NCBI RefSeq assembly: GCF_042453785.1
Contig: NC_091665.1
Coordinates: 26,627,501-26,691,500 of the forward strand
Length of the DNA: 64,000 nucleotides
Direction of reading: 5' to 3'
Source: Malus domestica
Lineage: Eukaryota; Streptophyta; Magnoliopsida; Rosales; Rosaceae
The position numbers and the translations under genes were made by a program. Under the pieces are notes generated by a model. It did not search any database and was not told the DNA's origin. It saw nothing but the letters and a program-made list of their open reading frames with translations. Positions 38,545 to 51,498 of the stretch are shown piece by piece (positions within the stretch are counted from its first letter, which is position 1; every line of letters starts with the position of its first letter).

Positions 38545-39070
38545 TGTCACGGGCCATATGTTAAAAACAAAGAAAATGCCCAAGACATCATGAAGCCATG
38601 TCTTCATGGAAGCTTTTGGAACGTCCCGGAGAAATCAAGAACGTGGCGGAGCATTCAAGATAATCTAGGGCATTCCGGAACATTCCACACAAGTGTACAT
38701 ATTTAAGCCTCACCTAGAATAATCTAGATTAGGCAAGTTGTATCTAGAACTATGCTAGATATTTTTGGATGTAAGTAGAGGATTCTGGAACCCTCCATTG
38801 AGGAGGTGACTTAGGCCTATAAATAGGAGGTAAGGCCATTTGGCCAAACCATCCAAGAGTTGTAAGCAATTGTAAAGCTCTCTTAAGTTTCAATACAAAG
38901 CTTCCTTTCTCCCATCTTCTAAGTGATTTTAGCATTCTCCAAGCTATCTTAGCTTTCTTTGTGATTCGATCCGGGGAAGCGAGGCTTCGAAGGCTTACTT
39001 AGCTTGTTCATCGAGGTATTCAAGTCTAAGTGCCGCACGGGCGGAAGGCTTAAAGAGTCATCCCGTGACA
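38545..39070 (+). repeat. 5' LTR of the gypsy element
   Basis: 526 bp, starts TGTCACGGGCC and ends CCCGTGACA, followed two bases later by the primer-binding site. A TATAAATA box at about 38818 could drive the element's transcription. Confidence 0.93.
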
Positions 39071-39117
39071 GCTGGTATCAGAGCCTAGCTCGTGAATCAC
39101 TTTAAGGAAAGTAGGAT

Positions 39118-42100
39118 ATGGCAAGTGGAGAGATGGTGTCCGGAGTCTCCGACCTAAGGGAGCGTACTGCCGAGGTTCAAGACGTTGCCAAGAGCAAGCC
39201 AAAGTTAAAGGACTTGCAAGCATCGATGGAGACCATGGAAGAGCGACTCGAGAAGGTGGAACGAACCATACTCGAGTTCGATACTCGACTTGATGAGGAC
39301 GTTGTTGACAAGGAGGAAATCCAAACCATGGTGGACAATGGTAAGGATGAACTGCGTGGCTTGGTGGAAGGGCTACGAGATGAGCTCCTTGGCGCTCTCA
39401 ACACCATGGCAGACAAGATGCGGAGGGAAGTCCAGGTTCACCTTGACAACATAGAGGCAAGGTTTGTGGCGCTTCAAGAAGAGATAAAGGACACAAGGGA
39501 ACTTAAGGGAGATGTGGCGTTTTGTAAAGAAGCAGTTGTGAAGCAATTCGTGCAAGGGTCGAGGGAAATCAAGGCGTTGGACTCCAAGGTAATCGACTCC
39601 TTTAAACCCAAATCCTATAATGGGAAGAGGGAAGCAAAGGAGCTCGACACATTCGTGTGGAACGTGGAGCGATACTTCAAGTACCTGAAGCTTGAAGATG
39701 ACGAGTCCAAAATCTCAACGGCAACCATGTTCTTAGCTGACAATGCCCTTATGTGGTGGCGTCGCCGAAGCATGGAGATTGAGCAAGGTACGTTCTCTCT
39801 CACCACTTGGGATGAATTTAAGAAAGATCTTATGTTGCACTTCTATCCCCAAAATGCCAAGTACGAAGCCAAGGAGAAACTAAGGTGGCTCAAGCAAACG
39901 GGGAGCGTCAAAGACTATGTCAACGCCTTCGTGAGCTTGTTATTCGAGGTGCCCAACATGTCAGAGGAAGATAAGCTCATGTACTTCATGAGTGGACTGC
40001 AAAATTGGGCAAAACTCGAACTACAAAGGAGACACGTGCAAACATTGTCTGATGCCATTGCCGCTGCCGAATCCTTGATTGAGTTTAAATCAAGCCACCA
40101 AGGTGACTCCAAGCCCACGGGGAAGAGGGGTAACCATGAGAGAAGTGGGGGAGAACATAAGCCGAAGGACAAGGCCGAGACAAGCAAACCGAAGGAGAAG
40201 AAAGCCGAGAAGCATGACAAAGGCAAAGGTAAGTCTTGGCAACCCACTTGTTACCTATGCGACGGCCCTCACATGATGCGAGATTGCCCACAAAAGAAGG
40301 CCCTTAAGGCCATGGCCTTCAAGGAGGACAAGGCTGAGGAGAGTAACGATGCAACGATGGGATGCATCCGTCTACTGAATGCCATCCAGACAACCCTCCC
40401 ACAACCTAAGGCTCAAGTTGGGGGAGGATCATTGTTCGTTGACGTCAAGACTGGTGACAAGACGACACGTGTGTTGGTGGACACGGGAGCAACACACAAC
40501 TTCATGACGTCGGAGGAAGCCACAAGGCTTGGCCTCCGAGTCACAAAGGAGCCCGGTAGCGTGAAGACGGTAAATTCCGCTGCCACCCCCATTGTTGGAG
40601 TTGCGCGCAATGTACAAGTAGACATCGGCACATGGAAGGGAAAGATCGACTTCACCGTAGTCAAGATGGACGACTATGGCGTAGTCATTGGGTTAGAGTT
40701 CATGGACAAGGTACGAGCCTTTCCCATTCCCTTCTACAATATTTTCTGTATCCTGCCCGATGGAAGACAACCTTGCCTGGTGCCATTGGAAAGGCAAGCC
40801 AAGAAGTGTACCCAGCACTTGTCGGCAATTCAATTTGCCAAGTCTTGGAAGAAAGGCGAGGCCACATTTCTTGCAACCCTAATGTTGAATGAAGGGGAGG
40901 AGAAGTACGGGCCTTTGCCGAAACAAGTGGAAGACGTCCTTGTGGAGTTTGCGGACGTGATGCCTAAGGAACTGCCAAAGAAGTTGCCACCAAGGAGAGA
41001 GGTCGACCATGCGATTGAGTTGGAGCCTGGTGCTAAGCCTCCCTCCAAATCACCTTATAGGATGTCGCCACCCGAGTTGGAGGAATTGAGGAAGCAACTC
41101 AACGAGCTACTTGATGCGGGCTACATCCAACCCTCCAAGTCCCCATATGGTGCACCCGTCTTGTTCCAACGCAAGAAAGAAGGTAGCCTAAGGTTGTGCA
41201 TCGACTATAGAGCATTGAACAAGATTACCATCAAGAACAAGTACCCACTTCCGTTGATCGCCGACTTATTCGATCAACTTGGTGGAGCAAGGTACTTCAC
41301 AAAGTTAGATCTTCGATCGGGATACTACCAAGTGAGGATAGCCCCTGGAGACGAATCGAAGACGGCGATGGTGACCAGATATGGATCGTTCGAGTATAAA
41401 GTCATGCCATTTGGTCTGACCAATGCCCCCGCAACATTCTGCACATTGATGAACAAGGTATTCCATCCTTATCTTGACAAGTTTATCGTGGTTTACATTG
41501 ATGATATCGTTGTCTATAGCAAGACATTGGAGGAGCACGTCAAGCACTTGCGCATAGTGTTCAAGACCCTTCGGGAACATGAACTCTATGTCAAGAAGGA
41601 GAAATGCTCCTTTGCCACAAAAGAAGTAGAATTTCTTGGCCACAAGATAAAGGAGGGGAAACTTATGATGGAAAAGGGCAAGATCAAGGCCATTCAAGAG
41701 TGGGAACCGCCGACCAAGGTACCAACACTACGATCCTTTCTGGGGCTAGCCAACTACTATCGAAGATTCATTAAAGGGTATTCAGCCATTGCAGCACCCT
41801 TAACAGACCTTCTTAAGAAGAACAAGGCATGGGAATGGACGGACCGGTGTCAAGAGGCCTTTGAGAGGTTGAAGAAGGCCTTAATGGAGGAGCCTGTACT
41901 AAGGTTGCCCAACCTTAGTAAGCCATTCGAGTTGCACACTGATGCTTCCGACTTTGCCATAGGAGGAGTGTTGATGCAAGAGGGACATCCGATAGCCTAT
42001 GAAAGTCGCAAGCTAAACAATGCCGAGAAGAGGTACACGACCCATGAAAAGGAGATGACCGCCATCATCCATTGCCTTAGAGTTTGGAGGCATTACTTGC

Positions 42101-43782
42101 TTGGTACCCCATTCATCATCAAGACGGACAACGTTGCCACTAGCTACTTTCAAACCTAACAAAAGCTCACACCTAAGCAAGCAAGGTGGCAAGAGTTCTT
42201 AGCGGAGTTTGATTACAAGCTAGAGTACAAGCAAGGAAAGGAGAACGTGGTGGCCGATGCTCTAAGTAGACGAGTAGAGTTAATGGCTACAGTACTCAAG
42301 CCGCAAAGCCATCTCTTGGGCCGTGTCCGAGAAGGTTTATCACATGACGTCCAAGCCAAGAACATTGTGGAGTTTGTCAAGGATGGGAAGACAAGAAGGT
42401 TTTGGCTTGAGGACGGCTTGCTATACACCAAGGGCAAGCGAATCTATGTCCCAAAGTGGGGAAGCTTAAGGAAAGAAATCCTTAAGGAGTGCCATGACTC
42501 AATGTGGGCAGGACATCCTGGCACTCACCGCACGTTGGCTTTGGTGAGCGATGCTTACTATTGGCCACAAATGCGGGATGATGTAGATTCATACGTGAAG
42601 ACTTGTCTTGTGTGCCAACAAGACAAAGTGGAACAAAGGCAACCGGGAGGACTGTTGGAACCACTTCCCACCCCATCAAGACCATGGGAGTGTTTAACCA
42701 TGGATTTCATCACACATTTGCCCAAGTCTGATGGATGTGGATCTATCTTCGTCGTGGTCGATAGATTCACCAAGTATGCCACTTTCATACCCGCACCCGT
42801 GGAGTGCACAGCCGAAGTAGCTGCACGCTTGTTTCTAAAACACGTGGTGAAGTATTGGGGTGTTCCGAGGAGCATAGTCAGCGATCGAGATGCTCGCTTC
42901 AAGGGTAGATTTTGGAAGGAGCTCTTCAAGCTACTTGGCTCAAAGTTAGACTTCTCCACAGCTTTTCATCCCCAAACTGATGGACAAACGGAGCGGGTTA
43001 ATGCATTGTTGGAAACTTATTTGCGGCACTATGTTAGTGCCAATCAACGAGATTGGGCTAAGTTACTTGATGTTGCCCAATTCTCTTATAACTTGCAACG
43101 TTCGGAGTCGACGGGGAAAAGTCCGTTCGAGTTGGCTATAGGGCAACAACCCTTGACCCCGAACACGGTCGTGACTGGCTACACGGGGAATAGTCCAGCC
43201 GCTTTCAAAACCGCTAAGGAGTGGCAATTAGCCCACGAACTTGCTCGAGCTCATTTGGAGAAGGCTTCAAAGAAGATGAAGAAATGGGCGGATCGCAAGC
43301 GAAGGAATGTGGAGTTCCAAACTGGCGACCAAGTCTTTGTGAAGCTCAATGCGTCTCAGCACAAGAGTACTCGTGGCTTGCACAAGAGCTTGTTGCGGAA
43401 ATATGAGGGACCATTCCCTATCATCAAGAAGGTTGGCAAAGCCGCGTACGTTGTGGAACTCCCACCCCGCCTCAAGTTTCACCCGGTGTTCCATGTGAGC
43501 AACTTGAAGCCTTATCATGCAGACAATGAGGAACCAAGCCGAGGTGAGTCTCATCGAGCACCCCCTTTGATGACGGAGGCATTTGACAAAGAAGTGGAGA
43601 GCATTGAAGCCAAGCGTGTCGTGGTACGACCAAGACAACCAAAGCATGTGGAGTACTTTGTCAAATGGAAGGGGCTACCATACTCCGAAGCAACATGGGA
43701 GAAGGAAACGTCCTTATGGCAATATAAGGACTTGATTCAGACATTCGAGAGGCAAGAGTCGACGAGGACGTCGACGGCTTAA
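39118..43782 (+). pseudogene. Gypsy gag-pol polyprotein with one in-frame stop
   Basis: A single frame of about 1554 codons, interrupted only by TAA at 42157-42159. In order: a coiled-coil gag N-terminus, gag core (about 170-300), CCHC knuckle [13 protein letters not shown] (about 381-393), protease [11 protein letters not shown] (about 452), reverse transcriptase with [10 protein letters not shown] (about 793), RNase H from [11 protein letters not shown] (about 940), the stop shortly after, integrase HHCC zinc finger and DDE core (MDFIT, VSDRDARF), and a C-terminal chromodomain (VEYFVKWKGLPYSEATWE). That last domain marks it as a chromovirus, a lineage whose integrase reads histone marks. 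The stop falls between RNase H and integrase, so this copy should not make integrase unless read through. Confidence 0.93.
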
Positions 43783-43793
43783 GTGGGGGAGGA

Positions 43794-44319
43794 TGTCACA
43801 GGCCATATGTTAAAAACAAAGAAAATGCCCAAGACATCATGAAGCCATGTCTTCATGGAAGCTTTTGGAACGTCCCGGAGAAATCAAGAACGTGGCGGAG
43901 CATTCAAGATAATCTAGGGCATTCCGGAACATTCCACACAAGTGTACATATTTAAGCCTCACCTAGAATAATCTAGATTAGGCAAGTTGTATCTAGAACT
44001 ATGCTAGATATTTTTGGATGTAAGTAGAGGATTCTGGAACCCTCCATTGAGGAGGTGACTTAGGCCTATAAATAGGAGGTAAGGCCATTTGGCCAAACCA
44101 TCCAAGAGTTGTAAGCAATTGTAAAGCTCTCTTAAGTTTCAATACAAAGCTTCCTTTCTCCCATCTTCTAAGTGATTTTAGCATTCTCCAAGCTATCTTA
44201 GCTTTCTTTGTGATTCGATCCGGGGAAGCGAGGCTTCGAAGGCTTACTTAGCTTGTTCATCGAGGTATTCAAGTCTAAGTGCCGCACGGGCGGAAGGCTT
44301 AAAGAGTCATCCCGTGACA
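43794..44319 (+). repeat. 3' LTR of the gypsy element
   Basis: 526 bp, starts TGTCACAGGCC and ends CCCGTGACA. Preceded directly by the purine tract and followed by the CAAG duplication and resumed LRR coding. Confidence 0.93.
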
Positions 44320-44954
44320 CAAGGAATATTCTATACTTAGATTTACAAAACAGTGGTATAAAGGAGTTGCCCGAATCAGTTTGGTCTCACGAAAATATTT
44401 CTCACTTGGATATTACTGGTTGTAAAGACCTTGAGAAACTTCCAAGCAACAAGTGTAAGCTGAAAGTCTCTGGTTGTTTTAATCTAGATGGCTGCACATC
44501 TCTTAGTGAGTTTTCTGAGCTTCCCAGGGATATAAGTAAATTATCATTGGTTGGTTGCATGAGACTTGTGAGTCTACCAGCCAACATTTGTAAGTTGAAA
44601 TATCTCGAGGGACTCAATCTCTCTAGGTGCTCTAAACTTCAAAACTTCCCCGAGATATTGGAGCCAATGAAACATTTGAAGTACTTAAATTTAAGTCAAA
44701 CAGCGATTAAAGAGCTACACTCATCAATCGAGTTTCTCCCTGCGCTCAAAACACTTGAACTACAAAGTTGCAAAAGGCTTTCAAGTATCCCAAAAAGCAT
44801 TTGTAAGTTGAAATATCTCGAGGAACTCAATCTGTCAGGCTGCTCCAAACTTAAAAACTTCCCAGAGATCTTGGAGCCTATGGAACATTTGAAGTCCTTG
44901 GATTTAAGTCAAACAGCGGTTGAAAAGCTGTACTTATCAATTGAGTTTCTCCCT

Positions 44955-47712
44955 AACATCATGAGGAGAAGTGCTGATAACCAAAGTTATTATGTGTTGG
45001 GTCACAAGACCGCCAACATTCGTGATCTTTACACGTTGGGTCATAAATTACGACAGGGACAATTTGGGTCTACGTATTTATGCATTGAGATTGCTACTGG
45101 CTGTCATTATGCGTGTAAGTCTATCTCCAGGAGGAAGTTGATCTCGAAGGAGGATGTGGACGATGTTAGGATGGAGATTCAGATAATGCACCATTTGGCT
45201 GGTCACAAGAATATTGTGACAATCAAGGGCGCTTATGAGGATTCACTGTATGTTCATATTGTAATGGAGCTTTGTGGCGGGGGTGAGTTGTTTGATCACA
45301 TTATCCAGAGGGTTTATTACAGTGAGAGAAAGGCAGCTGAGTTGACACGGATTATTGTTGGTGTTGTTGAAGTTTGCCATTCACTTGGTGTCATGCATAG
45401 AGAAATGAAACCCGAAAACTTCTTGTTGATTTTTCTCTCAAGGCCATTGATTTTGGACTCTCAGTTTTCTTCAAACCGGGTAAACAAACAAAAGTAATTT
45501 CATTTCGTTTTGTTGATTTTAGCTATGATGTGAGTTTAATTCACCTAATATTGATCAAATAGTAATATGGCATATCTTATATCGTGTTCACATGGAATGC
45601 ATGTTGAACTGGAATGCATGTATATAGTAATAAAATTTCATTATTTCCTGTTTATTGCTACTGCCCCTAGACAATTATTGAACTGGAATACATGTTGAGT
45701 CCTTGTTGTCATTTAGAAACCAATGTTTGTTTAACACTATTACGTCCTTTCCAGGTCAAGTTTTCACTGATGTGGTTGGAAGCCCATATTATGTTGCTCC
45801 GGAGGTACTCCTCAAGCATTATGGACCTGAAGCGGATGTGTGGACTGCAGGAGTTACACTGTATATTCTGCTCAGTGGTGTGCGACCATTTTGGGCAGGT
45901 AATGGTGGTTTCATATTTTAACGAAACAGAGATTACTCCATGTTTCCTGTTACTGAATAGTTTTACCTGTTTGGTGATTGGGATACAGAAACCCAGCAGG
46001 GGATATTTGATGCGGTCTTAAAGGGATATATAGACTTTGAATCAGAGCCATGGCCTGAAATATCTGACAGTGCAAAAGACCTAATCCGGAAGATGCTATG
46101 TTCTAGGCCTTCAGACCGCTTAACTGCACATGAAGTGCTATGTATGTTTAACCTCTCTTAGCAGTTTAAGTTATTTTAGTACAATATTGTGCATGATTTA
46201 GTGCGACCAGAAATAGGTAGCTTATTTGTTAATGGTTCTCTGTTTCTTTTCTTTGGATGGATCATGTCATTACTACTACGTGCACAACATTTGTTGATAA
46301 ATTATGCCCCGAAATTTGTTAAGCAGCTGAGACACCAAAACACCAATTTAAAGTGTATGGCGTGGGAAATTTTGCTTCCTTTTCAAGTCACACCAATTTC
46401 TTAAATTTCCTTTTTAATGTGAGGGTTCTCAAATTTGAGGAAATGAACAATCAGAATGATTCTGTTGAAGAGGAATTAACAATAATTGTCCAGTATATGT
46501 TGCACACTTTTTGCTTTTAAGTGATGAATTTTCTTTTTTAGGTCACCCTTGGATTTGCGAAAATGGGGTTGCTTCTGATAGAGATCCAGCTGTACTTTCT
46601 CGTCTCAAAACGTTTTCTGCTATGAACAAGTTAAAGAAGATGGCTTTACGGGTAAGTGCATGGGAGTCTGGAACACTGTTTGGCATTTCTATCAGATTTA
46701 GTATTTTCTTGCAAAGAATATTTGTATGTGACGTTGACTTTTGGCATGCCCCTTAACTAGAATGCTACAACTTATGCTTAAGGTTTTTTTGTCTTTATGT
46801 TATATCAGGTAATAGCTGAAAGTCTATCTGAGGAGGAAATTGCTGGACTCAGAGAGATGTTTCAGGCTATGGATACTGATAATAGTGGTGCAATAACATT
46901 TGATGAACTTAAAGCTGGTTTGCAGAGATACGGCTCTACCATGAAGAATACAGAGATACGTGATCTTATGGATGCGGTAAGATGCTTGTTTCCAAACAGA
47001 ATCATCTGTAGTTGGCTTGCCTACTAGTCTAATTCTCAAATTTGTGATTATTTATCTTCAACTTTGTTTATGTTTCACAAAGCTAAGCATTTTTTCGTTC
47101 TTTCCCAGGCTGATGTGGACCACAGTGGAACAATTGATTATGGAGAATTTATAGCTGCTACAGTTCATCTTAACAAACTAGAACGTGAAGAACATCTGGT
47201 TGCTGCCTTCCGATACTTTTGATGAGGATGGAAGTGGTTATATTACGGTTATAAGCTCCAGCAAGCTTGTACAGAACATCACATGACTGACGTCCATCTT
47301 GAAGATATTATAAAAGAAGTTGATCAGGATAATGTAAGTTGCCAAAATTTCACAAGGGAATTGCATCATTCTTCAAATATTTGAATCATCTAGTAATTGT
47401 TAAGCTTGTATGAGCAACCAAATATATTTGCGACTCTTATGGCCATGTGTAAGATCCCCAAAAATAGTTTGATGGAGCATCATGTATTGTACAATCGTCT
47501 TTGTAGATTTAGGCTTGTTATTGGTTTTACTCAAAGATTCAATTATGTCCCGCATGCAGGATGGAAGGATTGACTACGGTGAGTTTGTCGCCATGATGCA
47601 AAAGGGCAATGTGAAAGGCAACATGCCAATTGGAAGACGGACTTTGAGGAACAGTCTAAATTTGAGCATGAGAGATGCACGATGCACCAGGAGCTCATTA
47701 GCTTCCAACTAA
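44955..47712 (+). pseudogene. Truncated CDPK copy fused in frame to the second TNL's LRRs
   Basis: Lacks the MGNTC N-terminus; homology starts at NIMRRSADN, joined in frame after LSIEFLP of the LRRs. Exon equivalents are 44955-45479, 45755-45898, 45989-46141, 46542-46651, 46809-46976, 47109-47333 and 47560-47712. Damage: glycine loop GQGQFG becomes [14 protein letters not shown] becomes HREMKPEN (catalytic Asp lost), and a 16-bp deletion near 45428 shifts the frame before DFG. There is also a two-residue deletion in exon 4, an extra T near 47219 giving a stop in EF-hand 3, and a 7-bp duplication near 47683 altering the C-terminus. Splice sites are mostly kept. Catalysis is implausible. Confidence 0.93.
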
Positions 47713-48079
47713 GCACGCCAGCGTCATGTAAAAGTATCCTTCTCCGCATATCTATGTATCCAGATAACTTCATTTGTACAGAATATTGTCCCAAACAGAT
47801 GCTATGCCTTTTTCCTCTACGCTTAAATGCTACGTGATTAATCTTGCGATATCCTGTTGGCAGGTTGTACAGCAAAGTCAGAAGAAGAGATTCGAATAGG
47901 GAGACGTAACATTTTGAGAGTTGGGAGATTTCTGTTGTTTTTTTATTTTGTTAAGTGATGCCTTTTGTATTGCTAACTCCGCCTATGTCTTACATGGCCG
48001 GTCCCAAGCCCGGATAAAGGAGGAGGGGGAGGGCGTCAGGTAGTCGACAGCCGGCACTCCATGATCACGTCGAATCCTT

Positions 48080-51000
48080 ATGAAAATGAATCCAGAACAA
48101 AATCGCGCTAAAGCTAGGGCGTCACCCGTAAGTGGCGCGCTGTGTGGCCCGAGCACAGTGATAAGTGAGCAAGGGTCGCTGTATCTCCATCGGCACCCGG
48201 ATGCAGTGTTAAATGAGCAAGGGGGCCATAGAAACTTCTTTTCGAACGACTCCACTCAAAGTTGTTTGGGAGCATATGCTCCTATGAACTTTACCCGGGA
48301 CACACAAAAGAAGTACTTTGATCCTATTAGACGGGGGAGGGTGAAGAAGCTAGGACAGAAGGGTAGAGTTCAAGAGAGCAAAATGCGTTTAGGAACGTGG
48401 AATATAGGAACCTTAACGGGAAAATCTATGGAAGTAGTGGAAGTTATGGTGAGGAGAAGGATAAATATTATGTGCCTACAAGAAACTAAGTGGGTTGGTA
48501 GTAAGGCAAAGGATCTAGAAAACTCAGGGTTTAAACTTTGGTATTCGGGCACAAATAGAACGAGAAACGGTGTTGGCATCATCGTGGACAAGACCTTGGT
48601 ACAAGATGTTGTAGATGTCAAGAGGGTAGGAGATAGAATCATGGCAATCAAGATTGTAATAGGACAAGAACTTATCAATGTGATTAGTGCGTACGCACCT
48701 CAAGTAGGGTTGGATACGAGTTCGAAGGAGAAATTTTGGGAAGATCTTGGAGACTTGGTGCAAGGAATTGCTCAGACGGAGAAGTTATTTATAGGAGGAG
48801 ATTTAAATGGACACGTGGGCAGGGAGACAGGCAACTATGGAGGTTTTCATGGTGGCCATGGTTTTGGGGAGAGAAACGAGGATGGGGAAGCTATCTTGGA
48901 TTTTGCAATGGCATATGATCTCTTCTTAGCCAACACTTTCTTTAAGAAGAGAGAAGAACATGTGATCACCTACAAGAGTGGGTCGTCAAAAACACAAATA
49001 GATTTTCTTCTAATGAGGAAAGGGGATCGTATAACTTGTAAGGATTGCAAAGTTATACCAGGAGAGAGCGTGGCTAATCAACATCGCTTGTTGGTGATGG
49101 ATGTACATATCAAAAGAGTAAGACAAAAGAACAAGACTTGGAAGTGCCCAAGGACTAGATGGTGGAATCTAAAAGAAGAAAAACAAGCCATTTTCAAAGA
49201 GAAGGTAATCACCCAATGTGTGTGGGATAGAGAGGGGGAAGCTAGCCAAATGTGGGATTCCATGGCTAGTTGTATCCGAAAAGTAGCAAAAGAGGTATTA
49301 GGAGAGTCCAAGGGCTTTGCCCCACACCAAAAGGAATCTTGGTGGTGGAATGAGGAGGTACAAACAAAGGTGAAGGCTAAGAAGGAATGTTGTAAAGCCT
49401 TATACAAGGAGAGGACCGATGAAAATGGTGAAAGGTATAGAAAAGCGAAGCAAGAGGCGAAGAAAGCTGTCAGAGAAGCTAAGTTAGCGGCTTACGACGA
49501 TATGTATAAACGACTAGATACCAAAGAAGGAGAGTTGGATATCTATAAACTATCTAGAGCAAGGGAAAAGAAGACAAGGGACCTAAACCAAGTGAGGTGC
49601 ATCAAGGATGAGGATGGAAAGGTTCTTGCTACAGAGAACGCGGTTAAAGACAGATGGAGAGGTTATTTTTATAATCTTTTCAATGAAGGACATGAAATGA
49701 GTGCTTCTTTAGGGGAGTTGAGTAACTCAGAAGAGTGTAGAAACTACTCTTTTTATCGTCGAATCCGGAAGGAAGAAGTGATTGTAGCTTTGAAGAAGAT
49801 GAAGCATAAAAAAGCAATAGGCCCAGACGATATACCAATCGAAGTGTGGAAACTTTTGGGAGAGACAGGTATAACATGGCTCACTGACCTTTTCAATAGG
49901 ATTTTGAAAACGAAGAAGATGCCAAATGAGTGGCGAACGAGCACTTTGGTGCCTATCTACAAGAATAAGGGCGACGTACAAAATTGCATGAACTATAGGG
50001 GTATTAAGCTAATGAGTCATACAATGAAGCTCTGGGAGAGAGTCATTGAGCATAGATTGAGGCAAGAGACACGGGTTTCGGACAACCAATTCGGGTTCAT
50101 GCCAGGGCGCTCAACCATGGAGGCAATCTATCTCTTACGAAGGTTGATGGAAAGATATAGAGATGGGAAAAAGGATTTACACATGGTCTTTATAGATTTG
50201 GAAAAAGCGTATGATAGGGTCCCAAGAGACATTCTTTGGAGGATTTTAGAGAAGAAAGGAGTACGAGTAGCATATATCCAAGCTATAAAGGATATGTATG
50301 AAGGAGCAAAGACTGCTGTAAGAACTCATGAAGGACAAACCGAAAGCTTTCCCATAACTGTAGGACTACATCAAGGCTCATCCTTAAGTCCTTACCTTTT
50401 TGCGTTGGTAATGGATGAGTTAACAGGACATATTCAAGATGATATTCCTTGGTGTATGCTTTTCGCAGACGATATAGTGTTGATAGATGAAACTCAGGAA
50501 GGGGTAAATGCAAAGCTTAACCTTTGGAGAGAAGTGTTGGAATCTAAAGGTCTTCGCCTAAGCCGATCAAAGACAGAATATATGGAGTGTAAGTTCAGTG
50601 CAAATGGAGGCCAAAACGAGTTAGGGGTGAGGATTGGAGATCAAGAAATACCAAAGAGCGACCGTTTTCGTTACCTAGGATCTATCTTGCAAAAGAACGG
50701 AGAATTAGATGGAGATCTCAACCATAGAATACAAGCTGGATGGATGAAGTGGAAGAGTGCATCCGGCGTGTTGTGTGACCGTCGTATGCCACTGAAGCTC
50801 AAGGGAAAATTTTATAGGACGGCAATAAGGCCAGCGATGCTGTATGGCACAGAATGTTGGGCGGTGAAACATCAACACGTACACAAAATGGGTGTAGCGG
50901 AGATGAGGATGCTTCGTTGGATGTGTGGGCACACGAGAAAGGATAAGATTAGGAATGAGGATATCCGGGGTAAAGTAGGAGTAGCCGAAATTGAAGGAAA

Positions 51001-51238
51001 GATGAGAGAAAATCGGTTACGGTGGTTTGGACATGTGCAAAGAAGGCCTACTGACGCTCCGATTAGAAGATGCGACTATGGGACAGAGGTTCAGGGCCGA
51101 AGGGGTAGAGGAAGACCTAGGAAAACTTTGGAAGAGACTCTAAGAAAAGACTTAGAGTACTTGGATCTAACGAAGGACATGACACAGGATCGAGCACAAT
51201 GGCGTTCTAAGATTCATATAGCCGATCCCACTCAGTGA
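48080..51238 (+). CDS. RTE-type LINE protein: AP endonuclease and reverse transcriptase (1052 aa, open)
   Basis: No stop in 1052 codons. From about residue 100 it has an APE-type endonuclease ([50 protein letters not shown], and a terminal H in [11 protein letters not shown]). A Lys/Glu-rich linker comes next, then a non-LTR reverse transcriptase with [56 protein letters not shown] and the catalytic FADDIVL (near 795). It ends with a C-terminal zone with [10 protein letters not shown] and WFGHVQRRP. It nicks target DNA and primes cDNA synthesis there. The upstream 100 residues are poorly conserved-looking, so the true start could be the Met at 48383. All key residues appear present. Confidence 0.9.
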   Translation: MKMNPEQNRAKARASPVSGALCGPSTVISEQGSLYLHRHPDAVLNEQGGHRNFFSNDSTQSCLGAYAPMNFTRDTQKKYFDPIRRGRVKKLGQKGRVQESKMRLGTWNIGTLTGKSMEVVEVMVRRRINIMCLQETKWVGSKAKDLENSGFKLWYSGTNRTRNGVGIIVDKTLVQDVVDVKRVGDRIMAIKIVIGQELINVISAYAPQVGLDTSSKEKFWEDLGDLVQGIAQTEKLFIGGDLNGHVGRETGNYGGFHGGHGFGERNEDGEAILDFAMAYDLFLANTFFKKREEHVITYKSGSSKTQIDFLLMRKGDRITCKDCKVIPGESVANQHRLLVMDVHIKRVRQKNKTWKCPRTRWWNLKEEKQAIFKEKVITQCVWDREGEASQMWDSMASCIRKVAKEVLGESKGFAPHQKESWWWNEEVQTKVKAKKECCKALYKERTDENGERYRKAKQEAKKAVREAKLAAYDDMYKRLDTKEGELDIYKLSRAREKKTRDLNQVRCIKDEDGKVLATENAVKDRWRGYFYNLFNEGHEMSASLGELSNSEECRNYSFYRRIRKEEVIVALKKMKHKKAIGPDDIPIEVWKLLGETGITWLTDLFNRILKTKKMPNEWRTSTLVPIYKNKGDVQNCMNYRGIKLMSHTMKLWERVIEHRLRQETRVSDNQFGFMPGRSTMEAIYLLRRLMERYRDGKKDLHMVFIDLEKAYDRVPRDILWRILEKKGVRVAYIQAIKDMYEGAKTAVRTHEGQTESFPITVGLHQGSSLSPYLFALVMDELTGHIQDDIPWCMLFADDIVLIDETQEGVNAKLNLWREVLESKGLRLSRSKTEYMECKFSANGGQNELGVRIGDQEIPKSDRFRYLGSILQKNGELDGDLNHRIQAGWMKWKSASGVLCDRRMPLKLKGKFYRTAIRPAMLYGTECWAVKHQHVHKMGVAEMRMLRWMCGHTRKDKIRNEDIRGKVGVAEIEGKMRENRLRWFGHVQRRPTDAPIRRCDYGTEVQGRRGRGRPRKTLEETLRKDLEYLDLTKDMTQDRAQWRSKIHIADPTQ

Positions 51239-51498
51239 CTTGGACTTTCCAAGTCTCCAACCGAGAAGTTTTCCTCACTCGGGAAATTAAGGGAACACTA
51301 CCCCAACCTACATGCTCCACTCAGAAAGCTTCAACATACAAGCTTCAACAAAAGAAAATTCAAAGAACTTAGCGAAGAAGGCTTTGGTGTATTTAACACA
51401 ATACGTTGAAATGAAGGAAAGCTTATTTATTGATATCCCCGATAAGCTACAAATATGTACATATACATGAGTCAAAATAAACATACAAGAGGGAGCCT

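Larger units (their letters stand above)
38545..44319 (+). mobile_element. Ty3/gypsy chromovirus, 5.8 kb, very young
   Basis: LTRs 38545-39070 and 43794-44319 (526 bp each, TGTCAC..GTGACA) differ, as far as I can see, at only one base (position 7). Target duplication CAAG (38541-38544 and 44320-44323). Primer-binding site TGGTATCAGAGCC at 39073-39085 and purine tract AAGTGGGGGAGGA at 43781-43793. One gag-pol frame lies between. It landed in LRR exon 4 of the second TNL; removing the element and one CAAG leaves the exon in frame. Confidence 0.95.
34914..44954 (+). pseudogene. Second TNL, heavily disrupted
   Basis: Exon 1 (34914-35110) keeps the MESIE start but has lost most of the TIR, joining straight to EHGSYADAF in frame; the catalytic Glu region is gone. 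Intron 1 carries a retroposon (35205-36554). Exon 2 (36595-37687) is nearly identical to the first TNL, with intact P-loop, kinase-2 and MHD, but has one TAG at 37310-37312 where the paralogue has Trp. Exon 3 is 37962-38243. Exon 4 starts at 38333, is split by a gypsy element at 38545-44319, and resumes at 44324 with LRRs ([15 protein letters not shown] units). At about 44954 it runs in frame into CDPK kinase sequence. It cannot make a normal receptor. Confidence 0.9.

Noticed and set aside
39177..43647. Minus-strand ORFs of up to 133 codons across the gypsy element
   Set aside because: Shadows of the gag-pol frame on the plus strand.
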